Part shown: positions 21,568-32,832 of the stretch, in pieces
How positions within the stretch are numbered: position 1 is the first letter of the stretch
Layout of the letters: the number at the start of each line of letters is the position of its first letter
Assembly: GCA_020726505.1 (NCBI GenBank)
Contig: JAHLEZ010000005.1
Span: 186,001 to 250,000 of the forward strand
DNA length: 64,000 bases
Source of the DNA: Leptodontidium sp. MPI-SDFR-AT-0119
Lineage: Eukaryota > Ascomycota > Leotiomycetes > Helotiales > Leptodontidiaceae
Direction of reading: 5' to 3'
Made by a program: the position numbers and the translations under genes
The notes under the pieces: model-generated
Databases searched by the model: none
Told to the model about the DNA's origin: nothing
Seen by the model: only the letters and a program-made list of their open reading frames with translations

Positions 21568-22896
21568 TCATTTGACTCTACCCATAAGCTCGGCTCCATT
21601 CCGTACAACACCAACAACAGCTCCCGTTTGCACGACCTCTCCTCCTCCACCACTCAGTCTGTATTCTACTTCGGCTAAGCCATCCAGCCAGGTGATCATG
21701 ACGGGAGCGGGAACGTCCAACTTCGTCAACTCTTCGCTGAGCGCAGTGATGATGTCTGCTAATGCCAAACCTTGGCTTGCTTTGAGGGAGTTGATCATTT
21801 GCAGACAGGTTGTTACATCGGGAGTTTTGAGGAGGGTGTTGAGAATCTTCGAGATGTCTTCAGGGTGGGGAGATGCTATGCATTCGTAGATCGTGGTTTC
21901 GGTGATCAAATCTCGTTTGATGTCTTTCTCGGCGAGCTTGGGCGTGCCTTTGATGTGGAGCGGGGTACCTAGAAATCATCAGCATCAGAGGAACAACCTG
22001 CTGGATCTGGAGACTTACTGCTTGCATGGCATGCTTGTAGCACATTCAGAGCTCTTCTCATATCTCCCTTGCTCAATTTTACCAAAGCTTCTGTCGCCGA
22101 AACGTTGATTTGTACATTCTCTTCCGTAATAACTTTATCAACCAAAACCCGAATATCCATCTCCTTCAACGGACTGAATCTAAATCTCGTACAACGACTC
22201 AGCAAGGCCGGACTGAGTTTGTGTGTATAGTTGGCAATGATGCAGAATCTCGTATTGGCAGTATATTTCTCCATGATCCGTCTCAGGGCCATCTGGGCAG
22301 TTGAAGTCATTGCGTCCGCCTCGTCTAGAATGATTAGCTTGTATGTTGGCATCGAGGCAGATGTAGACGTTGTGCTCATCGTGAAGATTTGTTTCGTGCT
22401 GGCAAAGGTCTTGATCTGTTCTCGGACTACATCGATACCACGGTCATCAGAGGCGTTGAGCTCGAGTACCATCTGCCGCATGTTCTTCGAGCCGTAGATC
22501 TTTCGTGCGAGCGCAAGGATTGTAGATGTCTTTCCTGTACCAGGAGGGCCGTAGAGGAGGAGATGAGGAAGTCTCTGAAGCCTTGTCAGTCGTGTTCTTG
22601 TCGTCCCTGATGTCCTTACATTTGTCTCCACGAACTTATTGATAGTCGCCAGGATGTCTTGGTGACCAGAGACGTCCTCGAGGGTATCTGGACGGTACTT
22701 CTCAACCCTAAAAACGTATCAGGACATGTCAAGCCAGTACTAGGGGTGGTCCTGACCATGGCAGACTGTCTTCTGCTTCTACTGGGAGATTGGCTGCACT
22801 CCTCTTGCCCTTGGAATTGGTGTTGTCGGAGTTGAACATCACGGTATCTCGCGCCACGGGCGCATCAACATCCATATCATCTTCGTAGTCTGACAT
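21568..22896 (-). CDS. RFC3: Replication factor C subunit 3 (clamp loader)
   Basis: Model (minus): 22896-22757, 22707-22620, 22574-22019, 21968-21568; 1185 nt, 394 aa. It opens with an acidic N-terminus, then L-P-W-V-E-K-Y-R-P, the RFC box. Walker A is G-P-P-G-T-G-K-T (residues 85-92), Walker B/DEAD is at 160-163 in I-I-L-D-E-A-D-A-M, and the arginine-finger SRC motif is at 202-204. E-L-N-A-S-D-D-R-G-I-D-V-V is characteristic of the subunit that is RFC3 in yeast and RFC5 in human. It helps load PCNA onto primer-template ends in replication and repair. An extra ~13-residue Ser/Thr-rich insert (141-153) precedes the Walker B strand; length is ~50 residues above the yeast protein because of this, the N-terminus and the tail. 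Confidence 0.95.
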
Positions 22897-22937
22897 TTTG
22901 TGATGTGTTGGTAGTCAAGAGTTAGACCTGGCTGGAG

Positions 22938-22975
22938 GGGGACGCGCCCGCGTTTTTTGGCGTTGAGCGGGGCGC
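22938..22975. promoter_or_regulatory. Candidate MBF/E2F-type element upstream of RFC3
   Basis: A GC-rich block ~45-80 bp before the RFC3 start contains ACGCGCCCGCG and TTTTTTGGCG. ACGCG cores and TTTGGCG-like sites are recognised by MBF/E2F-type factors that drive S-phase genes in fungi. A last-base mismatch to the ideal ACGCGT keeps this tentative. Confidence 0.35.
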
Positions 22976-23395
22976 CTAGAATTTCAGGCCGCACAACCTC
23001 ACCTCACTTCACCGCCACCAAGGAGGATGGAAACCTCACTCACTCAATTTCTTCTTGCACCCGTAATATCACAACTTCCTATCGCTACCACACTGGCTCG
23101 GCGTATTCTCAAGTAAACAAAGCGTCCCAAAACCAGCATTATACTCTGCAACAAAGTTTGCATGACAGGATCCAGAGATATCTCGTCATATATATCACTG
23201 TTGGATCATCACCTCATCCACCACTACAAACTGTGCATGGACACGGACTTGAGCTTTTCCCATAGACCAGATCAGACCAGGAGTGTTGTCAGAGCGCCAG
23301 CATGGCATTTATTTCGCATGAAAGAATCTACAGCTCACTACATTGAATACCCCAGCATCATTGGTCCCTGGTCTCCAGCAAGTGCCTTCTCCGAT
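22976..23395. other. Intergenic, no gene seen
   Basis: About 420 bases between the RFC3 promoter and the end of the minus-strand coiled-coil gene. Short plus-strand frames lack motifs. Confidence 0.45.
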
Positions 23396-24867
23396 TCAGT
23401 ACACGATCACATGTGCCTTCACGAGAACCAGACGCTTCTCTGCGTCCTGCTTGGGGTACTTGACCAGCATGCCAGAGAGGTTATATGCAATGTCTTGGTC
23501 CGTCAAACCATCGCTCATATCCTCCTGCCGTAGCTCGCGTTCTTGCGGCTCCGTGTCTTCTGTGAGCCTGCTGCGGGGAGGAGGAAACTCGCACCGGTAC
23601 ACATCTTTGCAAGAACGCAGCAGCATTGCAAGACTGAAAGCGTCTTTGCACAGTTGTGTTACGAGAGCATGCAGCTTGTCCTCTGCAGGTGGCTGCGGCC
23701 ACAGGGGTGCGAAGAAGTGTCGGATGGCCCCAACTGTTTGGCCTGGCATTGTGCTTTCGAGTTGAAGAAATGAAGCGCATCTCATAGTCTGAGTCCTCCA
23801 TTCCGCAACATCGTCTTCATGGCCTTAAGTGAGGTCAGCAGGCGTCCATAACGGGATGGTGTAGAACTGACCTTGGCTCATTCTGTTCATGGCTGATTCG
23901 AAATTCATGAGTCCTCGCTCTACTTCTGAATTTTCCCCCAGGTTCTCCAGACCAAAACACTCTTGTCGCAGTATCATGTTGTATACCATGTCGAAGATGG
24001 CGGCTCGCGTTCGGTTTCGGAGCTGCGACTGGCTGGAGCCCCCCTGCCAGTGGGCGAAGTATATGCTTTGCGGTGTGCTGAGCTCATCTTGCAATACGTC
24101 TTTATCTGATTTGCCTGAACACAACTTGAGGGCAATTCCTTGGATTTGGTCCCTCAGTTTCATGAACGACGTTGCGATTGTATTGTCATCCACCTGAGTG
24201 CCGTTGAGTTCACGGTTCTTTGTGATCATACCCCTCAACACATCTGCTTGTCCTTCCAGCCGCTGCTTCTCATCATCTGCACTCTTCAGTTCCAACAACA
24301 TATCTTCATTTTCCGACTCTAGTTTCTCGATTTGAGACTGCAACTCCTTCACCTGCCGCGCCGACTCATCGCGTGATAAGCCCAACGCCTTATTCTCGGC
24401 CGTCAACGCCTCAACACGTTGCCCCGCAGCCTCGAATTTGTCAGTCAACCCCTGGTATGCAAGCTCGAACTGGTGTAAGGTCCCCGTTTGTTCTCTCAAT
24501 TCAGCCAATTCACGGCCCTGCCTCTCGATTATCGCAGCTGTTGTATGGTTTTGTTCCTGATTATGTTAGCTTGGACCCTCTGAGATGCAGAGCACATAGC
24601 ATTGAGGAGGCCACTTGCCCGAGTGTGCTCTCTCGGCGACCGACTAAAGGTGGAACCCATTTTGATTGCTTGGAACTCAGTTCTGACGCTCCCGACGCTC
24701 TCTTGGAGATCGGTGAATCTTCTTTCCAAGTCATCCACCTGCCCAGCCAAGTGATTGTTGCGCTCGCTAATATCTAGAAAACAAGCATAAAGATAATCGG
24801 GGTTTGCAGAGTCTTGCATGGCGGTGTCCGGCCGATCGATGGTGGAGGGAGTAGGATATGACTGCAT
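23396..24867 (-). CDS. Coiled-coil protein, 453 aa, paralogue of the gene at 29672-31329
   Basis: Model (minus): 24867-24619, 24556-23872, 23823-23396; 1362 nt. The first intron uses a GC donor (CGG|GCAAGT) with branch GCTAAC and acceptor ATCAG; no GT donor keeps the frame. The N-terminal 250 residues are heptad-rich (E-L-Q-S-Q-I-E-K-L-E-S-E-N type). The C-terminal domain has L-R-N-R-T-R-A-A-I-F-D-M, then E-W-R-T-Q-T-M-R-C-A-S-F-L, a central F-A-P-L, and ends near V-Y-R-C-E-F-P-P-P-R plus ~60 residues. The same blocks appear in the plus-strand gene at 29672, with a phase-1 intron at the same place before the W-R-T block. Family unknown to me; a homodimeric or scaffold role is suggested by the coiled coil. 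Confidence 0.75.
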
Positions 24868-25661
24868 TTATCTTCTTTGAGAACGAAATAAACCAATAAA
24901 TGAAGTGGCCAGGCCTGGTGAAATCTGTCTCCTAGGGTTGCTTTGTTGGTCACTAAGTAGAAACCTCCATTTGTATCAAGCGACTTGATCTTGTCAGAGC
25001 TCATCTTATCAGAGACAAGACCCAACTTCGACCCTGTAGATACTAGGTAGATCTGGGAATCTTCCGGGGGATCCGTTCTGTCTCTTGATCCTTGGTTGAG
25101 ACTGCTGATTCAATCATCACAAATAGTTTAGAGGTAGCGTTTTCGCAGCTGTGTCGGAGAGGAGTGTCTTTGATACCAATTTTGGCTTGCGGGATCCTGC
25201 ATGAGCTGCAACTTCATCTTGTTAGGGGACTTCACCGCCCCGAAGACTTCCAAACGAATCGCGATATGTCGCCCAAACATCAAAGCAGACGCAAATCGTT
25301 CTCCTGTCTCATGAGTCACGGCTGTTTCTTGCGGGAAGGCATTGCTAGAAATCTACCGAATCCAGGCGAGGCTGGTGTTCTGAGAAGCAAACGGGCGAAA
25401 TGGCGGAGGATGGACCTCGTTCACACCGTCTTTCGTCAGACGCGGGTTGCCAGCCATGTCGTGGCAGTACTTGGGCTTCTCCTATTATTTCCACCCCTAT
25501 ATACCTACCTATGCTTCTAATTTCTAGCATCAATCGCTGCTGAATCTTAGGTAGCTACTTCCAACACCAGTTGTCCTGTCTTCAAAATCAACACGTCGAA
25601 CACGCGACCTTTCCCTCCCTTCTTTCTTGGCCCAGCTACCGATTCCGATACGGGCTCTCTG
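24868..25661. other. Divergent intergenic region
   Basis: About 790 bases between the minus-strand coiled-coil gene and the plus-strand Hsp70-like gene. It must hold both promoters. No defended gene; the 142-codon plus-strand frame at 25092-25520 has no motif. Confidence 0.5.
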
Positions 25662-27781
25662 ATGATGGCTTCGGAGAATTCAATCCCCACGAGAAACATG
25701 TACGATCCCAGAAACAAACTCATCGTTGCTATTGACTTCGGCACGACTTACAGTGGAGTCGCATATGCATTTGCCAATGTCCCGAAGCCCGATGTTGCGT
25801 CCATCAGAGACTGGCCAGGTAAGACAATGTAACGTATACTGGCGTTTGTTGCAACGCTGATAGTTGCCCTCAGGCCTCGAAGGCTTTCTCCAACTGAAAG
25901 TTCCAACTGTTATTTGCTACGGGGACAGCAGCACCAACAAGACCACATGGGGCGCTCAGAAGCACAAGGGCGATGTCGTCCAGGGCTTGAAGCTCCTTCT
26001 TGACCCCGACCAACCTTGGCCGTTGTACCTCCCCGAGTCGACGGCGAAAACAGACTTAAAGCGTCTCGGTAAGCCTGCCGTTGAGGTTGCAGCAGATTTC
26101 CTCAGTGCAATTTACAAACATGCGATGAAGAAGATCGAATCCAGCGTTCCCGCGGATTTTTTGATGATTTGCCAGAAGGAGTTTGTTCTCACTGTACCTG
26201 CCGTCTGGTCCGACAAAGCCAAAGACACGACATTAAAGGTACTGTGAAAACTTCCTCGAAATAAACGAGCATGTGTGCTGACACCTATGCAGGCAGCCAA
26301 GCAAGCCGGCATCCACCCCGTTGTCCTGGTAAAGGAACCAGAGGCTGCGGCCATGTATACTCTGCATATGATGAAAGATATGGCACTGTCGGTATGGTGT
26401 TGCCCCTTCAGCTTCCGCATATTTGCTTTCTGATAATCGGGCAGGTTGGCGACGCTTTCGTGATCTGCGACGCTGGTGGAGGCACTGTTGACTTGACCTC
26501 CTACGAGATTACCCAATTAACCCCAAGACTTGAGTTGAGGGAGCTTGTCCCTGGTAAGGGAGGCATGGCTGGCTCTCTTGGTCTGAACAAGCGGTTCGAG
26601 CAAGCAGTCAAGGAACTTGTCGGGGAGGATCAATATTTCACCCTCTGCAAGACCATAGCCTTCCAGAAGGCTGTCCAACAATTCGATCGGTCTGTCAAGA
26701 CAGCCTTTCGTGGAGGGATGGATGAGGAATACTGCGTCAACTTTCCCATGGAAAATCTGAAAGATGATCCTGCCAATGATCTCACCTCCAATTGCTGGAA
26801 CATGAAGGGGTATGTATTGGAACAGGCATTTCTCCTCCGTCAAGTATCCAACTGACCACCAATAGGAGTGATGTCAAGAAGATATTTGACCCCCTCATCA
26901 CGGATATCCAGCGACTCGTTAATGAGCAAGTTAACCTTGTAACTGTGAAGAGACTGTCTGGAGCCCACCCGAACGTGGAACAGATCAAGGCATGTCCTTT
27001 CAACTGCGAATTGGTCCAAAAACTCACAAATGGCAGGCAATCTTCCTCGTCGGTGGATTTGGTTCTAGCGAATATCTCAAGGGTTGTCTTGTGCAAGACC
27101 ACCCAACAATTCAAGTCATCCAGCCACATGAGGCATGGGCTGCCATTGCCAGGTACGGGGTCCCCATTTTGGGATGCTCAAAAGTTTGCTAATATCGACA
27201 TTTTAGGGGCGCTGTTCTCAGCCAACTTCCACAGCAAGTCTTAATTGTCTCCAACCAAGCCACGAGACACTACGGTGTTATAAGCTCGCATCCATTCATC
27301 GCGACAAGAGATTCTGGTCAAGTCAAGACTTGGGACTCGGCCCAAGGTGTGGATACTGTTGAGCTGGTAAGTTTTTCCTTCTGACTCATGATCAAGCTCT
27401 GAAATCTTGCAGATGACTTGGTACATCTACCAAGGCGACGACCTGAAGTGCGAGCAAGTGATCAAATTTCCCTTCTACAGATCATTTCCCGAGGCGACAT
27501 TTTCCGCCCACTCTCTAACCTTCACGGACAACCTCATTCAAAGCGAGAGCAAGATCGCTCCTATTCACCCCTCGCCATCAGCAACCAAGGTCAACTGCGT
27601 CTTGACGGCTGACTTGACTAGTGTGGATCGTGCCCAATTCAAGAAAACCGTTGGTGCAGATGGCCTTCCATACATCAATGTTCACTACCATCTTGTCATC
27701 ACCGTCAAGACGGCTATGATGAAATTTTCCATCGAGGTCAATGGCAAGGAGATGGGAACTGTCAATGCTAGCTATGACTGA
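25662..27781 (+). CDS. Divergent Hsp70-like ATPase, 584 aa, eight exons
   Basis: Model: 25662-25818, 25874-26238, 26293-26391, 26445-26809, 26866-26989, 27037-27152, 27207-27366, 27413-27781; 1755 nt. The actin-like ATPase fold is clear: phosphate-1 loop D25-F-G-T-T-Y-S-G-V-A, phosphate-2 motif V-I-C-D-A-G-G-G-T-V-D (213-223), adenosine motif I-F-L-V-G-G-F-G (372-379), and A-R-G-A-V-L after it. The C-terminal ~150 residues lack the canonical substrate-binding beta domain sequence and there is no EEVD end, so it belongs to the large group of fungal Hsp70-like proteins rather than SSA/SSB. Intron 5 starts with GC (AAG|GCATGT). Either of two adjacent ATGs (25662, 25665) could start it. Its neighbours on both sides are members of one coiled-coil family. 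Confidence 0.85.
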
Positions 27782-28226
27782 GTTTGGGTGGACTTAACGG
27801 CTAGAGATTCCGATTTTGGGTCGTCGGTGTGGTGTTCCTTTCTCTACAATGAATGTCCTTTCTCAAGAGCCTTCATTATGTTCCAGAAAATGTAAGACTT
27901 GTTTTATCCTTCCTCTACCTCTCTCTCAGCATCTGCACCACTACTTGCCTTGTTCAATTTGCAGTCAGACCATTATGACTGAGTCACGACGTCGCCGGCT
28001 TCCACTTCCAATTTCGTGAATCATTGATTCGTATCTCCAAGGGTTTGGTAGTCACAAGTACTCCTTGTCAGGACTATTTAACCTCCTCGAGTTCCACAGC
28101 TCTCTCCCCTTCCCTTCTCGTCATCAAAAAAAAAAAAAAAAAAAAAAACCTTAACAGATCAAAACCCAAAGCAGCTGTTTCCTCACCCCCAACCCCCAGC
28201 CCAAGCAGCCCAGTCCGCACTTTTAA
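27782..28226. other. Intergenic with an A-rich tract
   Basis: About 445 bases with an A20 run near 28128-28147. No gene seen; the frame reading lysines through the A run is a by-product. Confidence 0.5.
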
Positions 28227-29192
28227 ATGGTTGCCCTTTTGGCCGCAGTCCTTATTCCCATCTTCATAAAAGAAGGCAAGAAATTGTTCGAGGAGCGCGA
28301 CCAGAAGAAAAATGCCAAAAGAGAAGCCCGGAACGAGTCACCAACGTCCAGTGATCTCGGGCCAGACTCGAATTTGTCTGCGAAGTAGGTTTTAGATGCG
28401 AAAGGTGTTCAGAAGTCGATTGGCTTGGCTAAGAAGGGATATAAGAAGGCGTTTGGGAAGTCGAAGGGGAAGGGGAAGGAGGATGTCTACGATGGTGGAT
28501 TTGCTAGTCCTGGAGGTCAAGGTCCTGTGATGGGAGGGTATTATGGGTTGGGAGATGGGAATATCTCACAAAATCAACAGTGGCGTGGCCAACCTGGTTT
28601 TCAGATATCTAGAGAGAATATGCTCGGTGGAGCGCCTTGTAGCCAGTACGGAGGCACGACTTCCTGAAATGAGCCAGGAGGTGACGGTCCTCGACAGTAC
28701 GGAAATCAACAATACGATCCAAGATACCCTCACCCGGCCTATGTGGACAACCGCTCCATGCAAGGACATGGCAAGTTCCAACATGATCCTCGAAATTACC
28801 CTGGAGGCCAAAGGCACGGAGGCGAATTGCAGCAGCATGGAGGACTTGTGAATGGAAGACATGCCAGCGATTACGACCATGAGCGATATCGAGCCGATTA
28901 CAATCGCAACCAACAGAAGTCGTTTAGGAGAGCTGGTCACGGTAGATATGAGGAAAATAGAAGTGACCACGATGGATTTGGCGGAACCCATCGGCATGAA
29001 CATCAAAATGGTCAACGAACCAGTAGAAGCAGTGACGAAGACCGAAAACCCGAGAACTGTGAAAACGAGGTTGGTGATTCAGGCCGCAAAGATTTCCATG
29101 GCTCAAGTGACTCCGAGGATGAAGGTGACGCAAAATCTTCAGTCGATCAAAAGGCTCGTGACACTTCGGTGTCGCACAAGAGGCGAGCCTAA
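28227..29192 (+). pseudogene. Reading frame of 322 codons with two in-frame stops (TAG, TGA)
   Basis: A single frame runs from ATG 28227 to TAG at 29190-29192, interrupted by TAG at 28386-28388 and TGA at 28665-28667 but with no frameshift. Before the first stop it encodes a hydrophobic start (V-A-L-L-A-A-V-L-I-P-I-F-I) and a Lys/Glu helix. After it come K-K-G-Y-K-K-A-F-G-K-S-K-G-K-G-K and a Gly/Tyr/Gln-rich stretch, then a long polar His/Arg/Asp/Ser-rich tail. Both stops are one C-to-T change away from sense codons (CAG, CGA). No intron of normal size removes them. It is either a decayed gene, or a short 53-aa membrane protein followed by non-coding remains, or a programmed readthrough; decay is the simplest. 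Family not recognised. Confidence 0.55.
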
Positions 29193-29671
29193 TTTGGCAG
29201 CCTGGATTTCGCAAGATTATTTGTATTTAATGCTCATTCTGAATTCAGCGCGTTGGCTTAATTACTTGGAATTTGAAAATTGCATTGCGGAGCTTTTTGA
29301 TTTGCGGGGGAAGATGTAAACAAATGAAGGGTTAAGGCTCGCTTATATTCAGTGGTGGAGCCAGTGATTTGCAGGGTGAAGTCCCTAAATTTCAGCGGTA
29401 GATTTCAGTGGTCAACTAAAGCAACAAATCATGTGTGGCAATCAAGTGACTACAGAGGCCAGAGTTGGTTTAGTCTGCTCTCGAAATAGGTTTCTGCGAC
29501 AAAGAACAACTAAAAGACAGTTCTCTTTATTTTCTCTGGTCTGGACATCGTTCTTTGTAGCTTGGTATTGCTTAAATTTTGTTTAAATTCTCTTCAAATA
29601 ATTCTTTGTTGCTTTAAAATTTCGTCACACCTTGAGCTTGTAATCCTCATCTACCAGATTGTGAAATAAAT
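29193..29671. other. Intergenic, no gene seen
   Basis: About 480 bases, AT-rich just before the next start (29560-29640), which would suit a promoter of the coiled-coil gene. Confidence 0.5.
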
Positions 29672-31329
29672 ATGGCACATCCTCTCGATCCCTTCGAAGC
29701 CAGCAAGGCGAGGATTAGGAATAAACTGCAGGCAGGAGTTCGTGATCTTGAATACATTGTCAAGATCACCAGAGACGCAGCACGAGCAACAGCAGCTGCG
29801 CCGGGAACAAATGCCGACCTCAAAATTGCTTTGACAAGGATCGAACACCTGGAATCCGATTTGCGAGAAGCGAGGACAGAACGTGACGAGAGCAGGCAAA
29901 ATGAGCGCCCCCTCCAAACAACGCTGGAGAATGATGGGTTGAATGATACAGGCGAGATAGAGAGGCTGAAGCGTCGTATCGCAGTTCTGGAAGAGCAAAA
30001 TGAGGAATACCTACTGTCCACATGTCGCATGAGCATTGCGAATGGGGAACTTAAATCTCAATTAGCTGCAGAGCAAGAGAGAGGCAGTGGTGCTTCTCAG
30101 CCACCTCCTTCAGATATCGGTTCTACTGGAGATCAAACTCAGATAGAACTTTTGAAAGGTACCATTAGGAATTTGCAACTGGACCTTGAAGAGGAGCAGG
30201 CAAATACAGCGAGATTGAAAGGTAAGGCGATAATTATCTTATCATGGCGGTGCTGGATCTGGTCAGCGCCATTTGAGTGAAATGAAACTTAGACTAACAC
30301 AAATCAGGAGACCTCCACAAAGCAGAAAGGGAGAGGAGAGGGAGTAGTGAGTACAGACCAGGCGGAGGAGGCGGGCTCGTGACCACTTCCTCTGAAGTGA
30401 GACTGGAAAAGGAGAAAGCTGATTTGGAACGACAACTACGAGAATCAGTAGAACAGACATTCAAGCTCACAAAAATTATGGTAAGAAATACGGAACCAAA
30501 CATAATACTTACTGAGGATGCCATCCGAGACTACGAGCACCTGGTTAATCAGATACAATACATCGTGTACAAGTATTACCAGGTCGACCTCGGAATAAGG
30601 CCCGCGATTCCAATGCACCTTCTACCAAAGCAAGAGAAGTTGCTCCAATTATGGAGCAAGGGGTACACCAAGCCGCAGCTCTCGAACAGGATGCGAAGCG
30701 CTCTATTCGAACTGTTGTGGGAGCACATTCTCATCGTTCCGTGGTACAATTTGCAAAATGTCCCAGGAGGAGAAACAGTGGAAAAAGTCCTTGGTGAATT
30801 CGAACGAAATCTCGAGGGTTACAATAAACGTGAGTATTTATAGCTATATCCGATATGTGAACAACAGAGCTGACAAGCATACGCAGTTGATCAATTAGAG
30901 ACACGTGCGGATTGGAGGACATCAACAATGAAAACTGCTTCATGGATACGAGACGAGTATGCCCACCAAACTAGCCCAGCCATCATCTCGGCCGCCAAGA
31001 TGATGGAATCATTCATGGCGCCGCTTTTGTCCAACACTGCGCCCAGAGGCAAAGTCAGCGCCGCCTTTCTGAATCTGTGCGAATCCGCCCACGCCCTGAT
31101 GCTCGCACTGAGGCAAGAGAGGATCATGTACCAAATTGAACTGCCTGCCCCTAGAACACAGTATAATAAGAAAGAACACACGGCATGGGATTGCGATGTA
31201 CATGGAGCGAAAAAGGTAGAAAGTGATTTTATAAGAATGCCTATTCTCTTTCCACTGTCGGGGATCTTGGTAGTACAGAATATGATAGGGGAACGACATG
31301 TGCTTTCACCAGCGAAAGTAGTTGTGTAA
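29672..31329 (+). CDS. Coiled-coil protein, 504 aa, paralogue of the gene at 23396-24867
   Basis: Model: 29672-30221, 30308-30829, 30887-31329; 1515 nt. Start ATG 29672. The first exon is a long heptad-rich helix (around I-E-H-L-E-S-D-L-R-E-A and E-I-E-R-L-K-R-R-I-A-V-L-E-E-Q). After a Gly-rich spacer a second coil is followed by the shared domain: L-S-N-R-M-R-S-A-L-F-E-L-L, E-F-E-R-N-L-E, then R-A-D-W-R-T-S-T-M-K-T-A-S-W-I and M-A-P-L-L. The counterpart on the other side of the Hsp70-like gene has these blocks in the same order and the intron before W-R-T is phase 1 in both. Sequence identity is low, so the duplication is old or the pair came from a larger family. The last ~60 residues align only loosely. 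Confidence 0.75.
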
Positions 31330-31450
31330 AATTGCTCTATAGTGTACATGAATAATAAAACCTTGTTGATGCTTCCATCGGATTTTTTGGGATAACAAGA
31401 AAGTTGGCCAGATTCGTCTGCTGGTCGCTGCGCTCGTTTTTTCGTGAATA

Positions 31451-32832
31451 TCACAGCCTATTGGCAGCGAGAAAGTTCGTGATGACTCCATAAGCTCCAG
31501 TTGCATTCAGCTATATCCAGGGTTAATAGTTGCCCCCAAAAATCACAACAAATCATTACTTACTGAATAGTTAATTGCATGGCCAGACCCGGGCTGCACG
31601 TACACTTCTAGATTCTTGGTTGCGTTGAACCTCTCAACTGCTGGCGCCTTGATGATGGGAGCACAGTCTCCGTTGCAAAAGACAAGATCGTTCTCGCCGG
31701 AGATCACCTATTAGAATGAAAGTCAGTAGGGGTGTTGTTACTCGTCCCAAAATTAAACTTACCAATACCGGGCCAGTATACTTGGGTGAGTGGAGGTCGG
31801 TGATTGCCAAGGTGATGACTTCCATCAATGCGAAAGGCTGCTTAGTAGCTTCGCTATACTCTACAACCTTCCTGTCGTAGAAGGGATATTTGAAGAACCT
31901 TTGCAGGGTGTCAGTACCTGAAAGCAAGAGGAGTTTGGGTATGTCCTACACATTCGCGTTTGCGAAAATATCTACCCAGGTCGTATATCCACCGTCAAGT
32001 TGTCTCCATCTGCCAGGTGATTGCGCCCTCGCTAGTCTCGGTTGCCACGCTTCGAATGCCACTGAAGTGTCTGGTACCTTGTAGCTGATGCCGGTGAGGA
32101 CAGCACCATCGACGAGTCCTGGCTTAGAGACCAGAATTGCATTTGAGATCACACTTCCGAAACTGTGGCCGATGAGGACGACGTTCTTTGGCTTTGAAGA
32201 GAATGTTCCAGCGCGGATCTGATCGATGAGTTGTTCGAGGATGGCGACTTGGATTGAGACCTGGTTGACATATCCGGAAACACTGCAGATTTGATTAGTT
32301 TTGGTTCGTTGGAGATGCCTATGGAGGGGGACGAACACTGAAGACTTGGAAACGCCAAGTCTGTCGTAAAATAAGACAGAATAGCCTTTTGAGATTGCGA
32401 AATCGACGAAACTGTACTTCTCGGGTTGGATACTTGGCGACCAGTAGCTAGAAAAACAGTCAGCGCCGGAGTGATTCCAAGTTTGGGTTATCTATACGTT
32501 CTGTCAAACCCAAGACCATGACTGGCCAAGAGCACAGTCTTACTGTTGCCTTTCGCAGGAGCGCAGAAAGTGCCTGCGATCTTGTAGCTAGCTGTTACTT
32601 GAGGCGAGAAGCCAGAGATGGGATGGAAAGTGACATTGGCATCCCAGCGTGAGAGATTGGCAGTGAAAGTTGTGACATCGTAATCTGTGTCTAGGGTCGG
32701 GAGACCCCATACGTAGGCACCTGATGTGATGGTAACAGGGAGAACATAGTCTTTGCAGATCTTCGTCTCTTCTCTGGGGTGTGCAAAGGCCAAACTGGCG
32801 AGGAGTGGTGACAGGGCGAGAATGGACAGCAT
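31451..32832 (-). CDS. Secreted alpha/beta hydrolase, 372 aa, six exons
   Basis: Model (minus): 32832-32498, 32447-32337, 32282-31950, 31898-31763, 31707-31564, 31510-31451; 1119 nt. Start ATG 32832 gives a clean signal peptide (hydrophobic core A-L-S-P-L-L-A-S-L-A-F-A, cleavage near H18). The nucleophile elbow is G-H-S-F-G with Ser189; a likely acid is Asp312 in S-G-E-N-D-L-V; the base is His348 in G-S-G-H-A-I-N. The strand L-L-A-S-H-G-L-G-F-D supplies the oxyanion-hole region. Length and motif order fit secreted fungal hydrolases of the alpha/beta-hydrolase-6 type (esterase or lipase-like), with the substrate unknown. Two overlapping donors exist at the second junction (GTGTTC or GTTCGT); only the later keeps the frame. 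Confidence 0.85.

Noticed and set aside
27816..28269. Frames reading a lysine run through the A20 tract
   Set aside because: Homopolymer by-product; the neighbouring frame from 28227 is better supported.
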